Below are positions 48,232-55,441 of a stretch of 64,000 bases of DNA, in pieces. The stretch covers positions 1 to 64,000 of the forward strand of contig NZ_JAMXIB010000007.1 of assembly GCF_024006985.1 (NCBI RefSeq), read 5' to 3'. The notes below the pieces were generated by a model that saw only the letters and a list, made by a program, of their open reading frames with translations, was not told the origin of the DNA and searched no databases. Each line of letters begins with the position of its first letter. The first letter of the stretch is position 1. Both the position numbers and the translations under genes were made by a program. This stretch comes from Robiginitalea marina (GTDB taxonomy: Bacteria > Bacteroidota > Bacteroidia > Flavobacteriales > Flavobacteriaceae).

Positions 48232-51200
48232 CTGCCTTTTGGTTTAGGTGCACCGGCAGGTGCAGGTGGAAGGTACTCCCCTCATGGAGCCGGCTTTGGA
48301 AGGAAATCGTCCCTCCCATCAGTTCGGTATATTGTTTAACGATGTGCAGTCCAAGGCCGGTGCCCGGGATGTTAATGGCGTTCCCGGCGCGGAAGAACCG
48401 CTGGAACAGCTGGTCCTGCTCGGCTTCAGGGATGCCCATACCCTCGTCTTTCACGGAAATGGTCAGGGAATCGCCCTCGCAGTGGATATGGATAAAAATC
48501 ACCTTGTCTTCCCGGGAATACTTGATGGCATTTGAAAGGAGGTTCAGCAGGATATGGCGCATGAGTTTCGGGTCGAGGGTTACCATCAGCGATCCCACGG
48601 CCACCTCCTCCACGAAATGCTGGCCTACCTTGAGGCTGCTTTCCAGTTCTTCCAGCACGGATCGGATGAGCTCCAGCAGGTCGAAACGGACCGGGTCGCA
48701 GCTCATTTTTCCTTCCTCCAGCTTGCTCAGCGACAGGAAGTCATTCAAGATGACCACCAGGTTCCTGACGTTGTTCTTGATTTGGTTCAGGTACCTTAGA
48801 CGCTTTTCCTCCTTGCCGGGTTCATTCTGCTTTCCGATAAGGATGGCTGAGGAATGAATGGCGCTGAGCGGGGTGCGGAATTCATGGGATGCCATGGAGA
48901 TAAAGCGCGATTTCAACTCGTTGAGTTCCTGCTCGATCTGCAGGGCCCTTAGCAGCTCCTTTTCCGCCTTTTTATGCTCGGTTATGTTGCTGAAGACCAA
49001 CAGGGCGGAGCCCTTTCCTTCCCTCATGGGCAGGGGGGAGGAATTCACGTCGTAAATATTTTCCCCCACCTGGAATTCAAAGGAATGGTGCCGGCCCTCC
49101 AGGGTGTTCCCGATTTTTGAGGCCAGGTCCGATACCTGGGCCGGGGAGAGGCCGGGGGTATCGCTCAGGGACATGCCTTCGAAGTCCCAGCGGTCCAACG
49201 CCAGGCGGTCCAGCTCTTCCCCTTGCAGGTGCAGGTAACGGAGTGCCTGGTCGAAGACCATAATGACGCCTTTGGGGAAGTTCCTCGCAATGGCAGCAAA
49301 GAGTGATTCGCTGGCCAGGGCGCGGTCTTCTGCCTCCTGCGTGGTCCGTATTTGCTGTTCCAGGCTGAGGTTGGTTTTCAGCAATTGCTGTACGGTGGAT
49401 TCTACTTCCCGGGTGCGCTCGGCGACGTCCCGCTCCAGGTTCTTGGCGTATTTTTCCAGTTTTTGCTGGCTCGCTTCCAGCCGCTGGCGGGTCAGGTGCC
49501 TCTCGATCGCTAACCCTGCCAGTTGCAGTGCATCCAGGATTAACTCTTCGTGCTCTTTGCCAGGCTTTCCGGGGGTTTTGCTGAAAAAAGTACAGGTGCC
49601 AAGCACCATTTTTTCGGAGGACAAAACCGGGTAGGACCAACTGCTGCGATACCCGGCTTCTTCAAGCGCTATCAGGAAGGGGCCGGGTTTCGGGATGTCC
49701 CGGAGGTCGCTGAGCCATACCGCTTTTTTGGTTAGGGTGGCCTCGCGACAGGGACGGCCGGAATCTTCCCGGAGGGAGACTTGTTGAAGGTGCCTTTCCA
49801 GGGAATGGGCCAACCCCTGGCTCCCGATGGGTTGGAGCATATCGGTTTCCGGGACCGTGAGGCACAGCTGCACCCCCAGGCGGGGAAGGCGGCTGCCCAG
49901 CAATTTCAGGATGGCGTTTGCACACTGCTCCAGGGGCAGGTCCTGGGTTATCGATTCCAGGATGTTGCGGACCAGGTCTTTGCGTTCCCCCTCGAAGATG
50001 AGCTCGCTGACGTCGTTCTGGACCCCGATAAAGTGGGTGGCCTTCCCGGTTTCGTCCAGGATGGGGGTTATGGTCAGTTCGTTCCAGAAGAGGCTTCCAT
50101 CCTTGCGGTAGTTCCTGAGCACCACCCTTGAAGGGCCGCCTTCTTTCAAGGCTTTGCGGATGGTTTCAATCGCTGCCTGTTCCGTGTCGTCGCCCTGCAG
50201 GAAGCGGCAGTTTTTCCCAATGACCTCCTCCCTGGGATAGCCGGTAATTTTCGTAAAGGCCTCGTTGCAGTAGATTACCGGGTTGTCGGGTTGGCTGCCG
50301 TCGGAAATCAGGATCCCGTTCCCGGCGGCTTCCAGCGCCCGGTTTCTCAGGTCCAGCACCCTTTGGGTCGACCGGGCCCGGGTAATGTCGCGGGCCACCC
50401 CCAAAACCTGGCCGGTTCCGGCCGGGGCATATCGGATTTCAAAGCATCGGCGCCCCAGTTCAGAGTCGAGGGAGAATTCAAGGTTTGTTGTTTTTCCCTC
50501 TTCCATGCATTGCCGGATGCAGGTTTGCATAGGTTTCGCAATAGTTTCCGGAAAGCACTCCGAAACCAATTTTCCCTCCAGGGTTTCAGGGCTCCAGAAG
50601 GGGTCTTCCGTTTCCAGGGCTTTCACATCCAGAATTTTTCCCCTGGGGCCATGGATCAGGATCACGTCGGGGATGGCTTTCAGGATAGCCCGGTTCCTGG
50701 CTTCGCTGTCGAGGAGCTCCCGCTCCATGATCCTTTGTTCGGTAATATCTGCCCCTGAGCAGATAAGCCCCGTAATGGTTCCATCAGGATCCTTCAACAG
50801 GGCATTCCGCCAGCGGATCAACCGTTTTTTTCCCTTGCCGGTGCCCATGTGGCTTTCAAAATACTCGGTCAGTTCACTTCGCCCTTCCATAGTGCTCCTG
50901 AAGAGGATCCTGAGCCGTTTCCCCTCGGAGGGGCTCCCCAGGAACGAAAGCCAGTTCTTGCCCAGCAGCGCATCACGTGAATACCCGAGCACTTCACAAA
51001 CTTTTTGGTTGACCAGGACGATTTCAAAGTTGGGCCGGATCACTGCGAACATAGACGCGGCCGAATCGAGATAACTCTGCAACCGTCTTTTTTCCCTGAG
51101 CAGGGCTTTCTGGCTGCGCACCTGCAGGGAGACATCCCGAACTATGGCCAGAACCCTAAGGTCATTCATGGGAACCAACCGGGCCTCATAAAATCGGGTT

Positions 51201-51820
51201 GCTCCGGCGGTAAGTGAGAAATCCAGTTGCTGCGGCTGTTTTATTTGCATCACCTGCTCCATGGCAGCATAAAACCGGTCCATTACCCGTGAAGGGAGGA
51301 ATTGAGCCAGGGTACGTCCCTTAACCAGGGTTTCCCCTGAAAGGAATCCCGACCCCAGGGGGGGATAAAAATCCAGGAGGTTTCCGTGGAAATCCATCAT
51401 GAGGATGGTATCCGGGATGGCCTCCAGCAGGGCATCTGTTTTAATTCTTTCTTCTTTCAGGAGCGCTTTCTGGCCCTGACCGGGAACGGCCCCGATTGCT
51501 TTCAGGAGCAGGAGCCATAGGCCCCGGGTTCCCGTGGCGTGTGCTTCCACCTGCAGTTGCATAAGCGCTGATCCCGGGGGTTGGCCCGGGTAGGGAAGGG
51601 TAAAGGGTTGATCCCCTTCCAGCTTTTCGCCGGGGATTCCCCCGGGGATGAATTCCGAAACTGCCCGGCCATCAAAGCCTTCAGGGGTGGTTCCGAAGAG
51701 CCTGGCCGCCGCAGGGTTCCCCATTCGGATCTGGCCCTTGCGGTCTATAAGCAGTACAGCTTCCCCCGTAGCCTGAAACAGGGGAAGCAAATGCGAGGGA
51801 TGTACCTGGGTAGGGTCCAT
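48209..51820 (-). CDS. LOV/multi-PAS/GAF sensor histidine kinase
   Basis: 1203 residues from ATG 51820 (an in-frame ATG at 51880 is possible). No membrane helix, so a cytoplasmic sensor. In order: PAS domains (about 8-120, 140-255, 275-375, 395-490), a LOV domain (about 506-605) with GKNCRFLQG (Cys538), flavin-contact Asn residues in LRNYRKDG and FWNELTI and the Gln of FIGVQND, a GAF domain (about 615-780), a coiled coil, another PAS, HisKA with His979 (MASHEFRTPLSAIH) and a HATPase domain (LSNAIKYS, DEGMGIPEAEQ, GTGLGLHIVKQ). It should sense blue light or flavin redox plus other signals and phosphorylate the receiver-Crp protein whose gene overlaps its 3' end. Confidence 0.9.
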   Translation of the reverse strand: MDPTQVHPSHLLPLFQATGEAVLLIDRKGQIRMGNPAAARLFGTTPEGFDGRAVSEFIPGGIPGEKLEGDQPFTLPYPGQPPGSALMQLQVEAHATGTRGLWLLLLKAIGAVPGQGQKALLKEERIKTDALLEAIPDTILMMDFHGNLLDFYPPLGSGFLSGETLVKGRTLAQFLPSRVMDRFYAAMEQVMQIKQPQQLDFSLTAGATRFYEARLVPMNDLRVLAIVRDVSLQVRSQKALLREKRRLQSYLDSAASMFAVIRPNFEIVLVNQKVCEVLGYSRDALLGKNWLSFLGSPSEGKRLRILFRSTMEGRSELTEYFESHMGTGKGKKRLIRWRNALLKDPDGTITGLICSGADITEQRIMERELLDSEARNRAILKAIPDVILIHGPRGKILDVKALETEDPFWSPETLEGKLVSECFPETIAKPMQTCIRQCMEEGKTTNLEFSLDSELGRRCFEIRYAPAGTGQVLGVARDITRARSTQRVLDLRNRALEAAGNGILISDGSQPDNPVIYCNEAFTKITGYPREEVIGKNCRFLQGDDTEQAAIETIRKALKEGGPSRVVLRNYRKDGSLFWNELTITPILDETGKATHFIGVQNDVSELIFEGERKDLVRNILESITQDLPLEQCANAILKLLGSRLPRLGVQLCLTVPETDMLQPIGSQGLAHSLERHLQQVSLREDSGRPCREATLTKKAVWLSDLRDIPKPGPFLIALEEAGYRSSWSYPVLSSEKMVLGTCTFFSKTPGKPGKEHEELILDALQLAGLAIERHLTRQRLEASQQKLEKYAKNLERDVAERTREVESTVQQLLKTNLSLEQQIRTTQEAEDRALASESLFAAIARNFPKGVIMVFDQALRYLHLQGEELDRLALDRWDFEGMSLSDTPGLSPAQVSDLASKIGNTLEGRHHSFEFQVGENIYDVNSSPLPMREGKGSALLVFSNITEHKKAEKELLRALQIEQELNELKSRFISMASHEFRTPLSAIHSSAILIGKQNEPGKEEKRLRYLNQIKNNVRNLVVILNDFLSLSKLEEGKMSCDPVRFDLLELIRSVLEELESSLKVGQHFVEEVAVGSLMVTLDPKLMRHILLNLLSNAIKYSREDKVIFIHIHCEGDSLTISVKDEGMGIPEAEQDQLFQRFFRAGNAINIPGTGLGLHIVKQYTELMGGTISFQSRLHEGSTFHLHLPVHLNQKADEENSDH

Positions 51821-51955
51821 GTTCTTATCGTATACTTTTCGGGGTTGTTCGCTTAAGCGATACCCCGGGGCAGGGGCCATAGGTTTTCCTGACCGCTGAA
51901 ACCGGCCTTTCCAAGGGTTATTGCCGGGCTGCCAGGGCCCTTTTACCGGCACCCT

Positions 51956-51999
51956 CAAAGGTAGTCGGTACGGGGCTTCCCATTTTATGACAACCGTCA
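51956..51999 (-). promoter_or_regulatory. operator TGACAACCGTCA plus -7 box TACCTTTG
   Basis: Palindrome at 51988-51999; a perfect TAnnTTTG at 51963-51956 faces the kinase gene at 30.5 bp. A TAAATTTA box at 52022-52029 lies 28.5 bp on the other side, toward the patatin gene. Predicts autoregulation of the kinase/regulator operon. Confidence 0.65.
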
Positions 52000-52064
52000 G
52001 CTAAGGGGCAACGGATTTCCCTAAATTTAGGCATTTAATTCAGGATTTTCGTATACTCGCACCT

Positions 52065-52844
52065 ATGAAGACAGCTTTAGTCCTTTCCGGCGGCGGATAT
52101 CGGGGGATTGCCCACATTGGGGTGCTTCGGGCCCTTGAGGAATGGGGCCTGACCCCTGACCTCATTGCCGGCACCAGCGCAGGGGCCGTTATAGGGGCCC
52201 TCTATGCGCAGGGTACCACGACAGAGGAAATGCTCAAATTGTTCAAGGGGTTGCAATTGCTGAGTTTCAGCAATTACGCCTTTGGGAAACCCGGCTGGGT
52301 GGACCCTGAGAATTTCCGGGAGACCCTGAAAAAGCACCTCCCGGAGGATGACTTTTCTTCCCTCAAAATCCCAATGCGGGTTACGGCGACAAATATCCTG
52401 ACGGGAGAACTTAAGGTTTTCACCGAAGGCCCATTGATCGCAACCCTGCTGGCATCCGCCGCGTTCCCTGGGGTTTTTGCGCCTGTGGAGATCGGGGAGG
52501 GCTACTATGTAGACGGGGGGGTCATGAACAACTTTCCCGCCGATCTGGTTCGTGACGACGCCGACGTGGTGATTGGGGTATATGTGAATCCCTTCGAACA
52601 AGTGGGCAAGGCAGATATCAAGCACTCCATTACAGTCCTGGAACGGGTCATAAAAATTAAGACGGCCACGGATTCTATCGCCAAGTTCGAGCTGTGCGAC
52701 CTGCTGATCTATCCCAGGAAATTGCGCAAATTCAGCACTTTTATGGAGAAGGACCTCGATACCATATACGAGCTCGGGTATCGCGAAGCCCGAAAACAAT
52801 TGAAGGATGCCCCCGAGGGGCTTCTTCCCGGGAAAAAGGAATAA
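52065..52844 (+). CDS. patatin-like phospholipase
   Basis: 259 residues. Oxyanion loop SGGGYRGIAHIGVLRAL at the N-terminus, nucleophile GTSAGAVIGALYA (Ser about 41) and catalytic DGG (VDGGVMNNFPADL, Asp about 155): the Ser-Asp dyad of patatin/RssA-type lipid hydrolases is complete. Cytoplasmic, no signal. It is divergent from the sensor kinase operon and shares its intergenic operator region, so lipid turnover may be linked to the same signal. It converges on hsp20. Confidence 0.88.
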   Translation: MKTALVLSGGGYRGIAHIGVLRALEEWGLTPDLIAGTSAGAVIGALYAQGTTTEEMLKLFKGLQLLSFSNYAFGKPGWVDPENFRETLKKHLPEDDFSSLKIPMRVTATNILTGELKVFTEGPLIATLLASAAFPGVFAPVEIGEGYYVDGGVMNNFPADLVRDDADVVIGVYVNPFEQVGKADIKHSITVLERVIKIKTATDSIAKFELCDLLIYPRKLRKFSTFMEKDLDTIYELGYREARKQLKDAPEGLLPGKKE

Positions 52845-52846
52845 AA

Positions 52847-52892
52847 AAGCCCCGTATCCGGGGATATCCACAAGGCATCCTCAGATACGGGG
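52847..52892 (-). terminator. terminator between patatin and hsp20 genes
   Basis: CCCCGTATC (52850-52858) and GATACGGGG (52884-52892) pair perfectly. On the minus strand the stem is followed by GC and a T run, so it best ends the hsp20 transcript. Confidence 0.6.
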
Positions 52893-52911
52893 TCCCGGAC
52901 CGAAGGGCTTT

Positions 52912-53376
52912 TCAGCCTACTTCAATCACTTTGGGAGGCCTCTTCTTGGCTTCCTCCCTTTTCATCAATTTAAAGCGCAGGATACCGTCGTTGTACCTGG
53001 CTTTAATTTCTTCCTCTTTAACGGTTTCAGGAAGTTGCAGGGATCTTTCGAAAGCGGAATAGTTAAATTCCCTACGGGTGTACTCCTCTTCTTTCTCCTC
53101 TTTGGTGAATTCTTTTTTGGCAGAAATGTTGAGGAATCCGTCTTCGATGGTCACCTCAAAGTCTTTTTTCGAGAACCCCGGTGCAGCCAGTTCTATTTCA
53201 AAATGGTCGTCGGTTTCCCTGATGTTTAGTGCTGGTTCCACGGTTTTTCCGTTCCAGAAGTCCGTTTCCATCAGCCCGCCTTTCCACATGCGGTCGTCGA
53301 AGAAGTTCTCCATATCAAAGAAGTCCCGGGTGATCAGGCTTCCGAATGGCCTTCTGTTAAACTTAACTAAGGTCAT
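52912..53376 (-). CDS. Hsp20/alpha-crystallin small heat-shock protein
   Basis: 154 residues from ATG 53376. The alpha-crystallin domain runs about 44-148: PALNIRETDDHFEIELAAPG, FSKKDFEVTIEDGFLNISA, and FERSLQLPETVKEEEIKARY before the conserved DGIL. It holds unfolding proteins in solution without ATP. The promoter has the operator TGATCCACGTCA at the standard distance from a TATCTTCG box, so it belongs to the proposed regulon, as alpha-crystallin does in the mycobacterial Dos response. Confidence 0.92.
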   Translation of the reverse strand: MTLVKFNRRPFGSLITRDFFDMENFFDDRMWKGGLMETDFWNGKTVEPALNIRETDDHFEIELAAPGFSKKDFEVTIEDGFLNISAKKEFTKEEKEEEYTRREFNYSAFERSLQLPETVKEEEIKARYNDGILRFKLMKREEAKKRPPKVIEVG

Positions 53377-53423
53377 GATAAATGGGGTTTTTAAGGTTAG
53401 ACAATAGGTTTTTTTGATCACCC

Positions 53424-53466
53424 CGAAGATATAAAGGCCTTTTGGCCAGGGAAATGATCCACGTCA
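53424..53466 (-). promoter_or_regulatory. operator TGATCCACGTCA plus -7 box TATCTTCG
   Basis: Palindrome at 53455-53466; -7 box at 53431-53424, distance 29.5 bp. Drives hsp20. Confidence 0.65.
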
Positions 53467-53516
53467 GGACAGGGGGGAATTCAGTGGGAAACCGAAAAAA
53501 TTTTGGTTAGGGTGGG

Positions 53517-53797
53517 TGATCCAGACCCGTCCCGCTGCTGCAATTGGAAAACCCGCCATTCGCTGGCGTGAACGGCCGGCATATCATTTCCTCCGGCCCA
53601 ACTTCTGGATTACTTCCCCCGATAACTATCGGGGTCAGTGATCCAGACCGGTCCCGCTGCTGCAATTAGAAAACCCGCCCATTCGCTGGCGCGAACGGCC
53701 GGCGTATCATTTCCTCCGGCCCAACTTCTGGATTACTTCCCCCGATAACTATCGGGGTCAGTGATCCAGACCGGTCCCGCTGCTGCAATTAGAAAAC
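53517..53797. repeat. tandem repeat, 121-123-bp unit, 2.3 copies
   Basis: Units begin at 53517, 53638 and 53761 (last one partial, about 37 bp), each opening GTGATCCAGACC. Full units end with the perfect inverted repeat CCCCGATA-AC-TATCGGGG. Copies differ by a few bases. No coding function is supported; it lies beside tRNA-Val. Confidence 0.85.
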
Positions 53798-53804
53798 GAA
53801 AACC

Positions 53805-53834
53805 CACAGGCCCATGCGGGCCTTGTGTTTTTTT
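53805..53834 (+). terminator. hairpin with T run
   Basis: CACAGGCCC, loop ATGC, GGGCCTTGTG (one bulge), then seven T residues. No plus-strand gene is immediately upstream, so its target is unclear. Confidence 0.5.
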
Positions 53835-53881
53835 CCATTTCTCCCTCATCTCCGAGTAAACTCGGATTCGGTTGAAATGGA

Positions 53882-53909
53882 AAAACCCACGGCTTTAGCC
53901 GTGGGTTTT
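53882..53909. terminator. bidirectional terminator downstream of tRNA-Val
   Basis: AAAACCCACGGC, loop TTTA, GCCGTGGGTTTT: perfect 12-bp stem with T runs on both strands, 10 nt from the 3' end of the tRNA. Confidence 0.8.
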
Positions 53910-53919
53910 CTGAGTGATG

Positions 53920-53994
53920 TGGGACATACTGGATTCGAACCAGTGACCTCTGCCCTGTCAAGGCAGCGCTCTAAACCAACTGAGCTAATATCCC
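53920..53994 (-). tRNA. tRNA-Val (anticodon GAC)
   Basis: 75 nt, read on the minus strand. Acceptor stem GGGATAT/ATGTCCC, D-arm AGCTCAGTTGG, anticodon arm CTGCC-TTGACAG-GGCAG giving anticodon GAC, and T-arm with GGTTCGAATCC. The 3' CCA is not encoded. A strong terminator follows. Confidence 0.93.
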
Positions 53995-54086
53995 GGAAAG
54001 GGAGCGCAAGATCGGAAAAATTGGCCGTTTATAAAAGCATTTTTTTTGGGGTTTGCGCCTGGTGGCTTCAGCCATTCTGTGTCGGG

Positions 54087-55364
54087 TCAGAGGTAGTCAA
54101 GCAGCCGCTCCAGGGCCATCCCTCGTGAGGCCTTGATCAGCAGGGTTGCCGGTCCTTGTATGGAATTTGCCTTCAGGTAATCGGCCAGGGCCTCAAAACT
54201 TTCAAAAGTGCGGAAAGGCGATTTTGTTGCGGAAAATTCCCTGCCCACCAGGTAGGCGTTTTCCAGGCCCAGTTCGAGGGCCAGGTCTGCGATTGCCTGG
54301 TGTTCCCTGCCTGCATCATCCCCCAGTTCGAACATATCACCCAGAATGGCCACTTTATTTGCTACGGGAAGGGAGGCCAGGTGCTCAAGGGCAGCCCCCA
54401 TGCTGCTGGGGTTGGCATTGTAGGCGTCCAAAATGATCTCCAACCCTCCCCGGGTCAGCAATTGGGAACGGTTGTTTTGGGGCAGGTAGGTCTCTATGGC
54501 GTCCCTGACCAAAGGAAGGGGCACATTGAAATGATGCCCGATCAGGGCGGCAACGGCGCAATTGCTGAAGTTGTATCCCCCGCTCAGGCGAGACTGTATG
54601 CGGGTATCCTCCACCTTCAGGGTGACAAAAGGGGCAGCCCCCAGGTTTTCGACCCTGTAGTGGCCCGGATCGTGGGTGCTGAAGCCGGATTTGTTGGCGT
54701 AACCCTGCAATTTCTCGCACTGAATGGGGTCGTCTGCATTGAAGAAAACCGATTTGCCAGCGGAAATCAGGTAGTCGTACAATTCGCTTTTCCCCTTGAT
54801 GACCCCCTGCACCCCGCCGAAGCCCTCAAGATGCGCTTTCCCGAAATTGGTGATATAGCCGTAGTCGGGTTCGGCCAGCCCGCTTAAAAAGGCGATTTCC
54901 TTTTGGTGGTTTGCGCCCATTTCCACCACTGCCATCTCGGTATCGGCCTGCAGGCGCAACAAGGTGAGGGGTACCCCGATATGGTTGTTCAGGTTCCCTG
55001 CCGTGGCCAGGGTGCGGTATTTGCGCCCGAGGACCGCGGCAATCAATTCTTTGGTAGTGGTCTTGCCGTTGCTTCCGGTAAGGGCAATCACCGTGGCCCT
55101 GCACTGCCTCCGGTGGTGGGTTCCCAGGTCCTGCAGGCATTTCAGGGCATCTGCCACCACGATCACCCTGTCGGACGGGGCCGGGGGCGCTTCGTCCACA
55201 ATGGCATAGGCCGCCCCCTTGGCCAGGGCGTCTTCGGCAAAATGGTTCCCGTTGAAGTTTTCTCCTTTTAAGGCAAAGAACAGGCTGTCGGGTACGATAT
55301 GCCTGCTGTCGGTGCTTATCCCGGGATGTTTCAGGAACAGGGTGTAAATCTCTTCAAGGCTCAT
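54087..55364 (-). CDS. murF: UDP-N-acetylmuramoyl-tripeptide--D-Ala-D-Ala ligase
   Basis: 425 residues, three Mur-ligase domains. N-terminal UDP-substrate domain (STDSRHIVPDSLFFALKGE), central ATPase domain with TGSNGKTTTKELI and MGANHQKEIAFLSG, and the C-terminal domain (ILDAYNANPSSM, ILGDMFELG). It adds D-Ala-D-Ala to the UDP-MurNAc tripeptide, the last cytoplasmic step of peptidoglycan precursor synthesis. It stands alone rather than in a dcw cluster. A terminator separates it from gldJ upstream. Confidence 0.94.
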   Translation of the reverse strand: MSLEEIYTLFLKHPGISTDSRHIVPDSLFFALKGENFNGNHFAEDALAKGAAYAIVDEAPPAPSDRVIVVADALKCLQDLGTHHRRQCRATVIALTGSNGKTTTKELIAAVLGRKYRTLATAGNLNNHIGVPLTLLRLQADTEMAVVEMGANHQKEIAFLSGLAEPDYGYITNFGKAHLEGFGGVQGVIKGKSELYDYLISAGKSVFFNADDPIQCEKLQGYANKSGFSTHDPGHYRVENLGAAPFVTLKVEDTRIQSRLSGGYNFSNCAVAALIGHHFNVPLPLVRDAIETYLPQNNRSQLLTRGGLEIILDAYNANPSSMGAALEHLASLPVANKVAILGDMFELGDDAGREHQAIADLALELGLENAYLVGREFSATKSPFRTFESFEALADYLKANSIQGPATLLIKASRGMALERLLDYL

Positions 55365-55393
55365 GGCGCAAATAACGGCTATGGCGTAAATAT

Positions 55394-55424
55394 AAAAAGC
55401 CCCGACCAGAAGTCGGGGCTTTTT
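55394..55424 (-). terminator. terminator of gldJ
   Basis: AAAAGCCCCGAC, loop CAGAA, GTCGGGGCTTTT: perfect 12-bp stem with flanking A and T runs, in the 77-bp gap between gldJ and murF. The A/T flanks allow action in both directions. Confidence 0.85.
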
Positions 55425-55441
55425 ACCGCGGGAGGGGAAAT

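Noticed and set aside
53517-53797. CRISPR array
   Set aside because: The repeat unit is about 122 bp with direct abutment of copies and no short repeat/unique spacer alternation.
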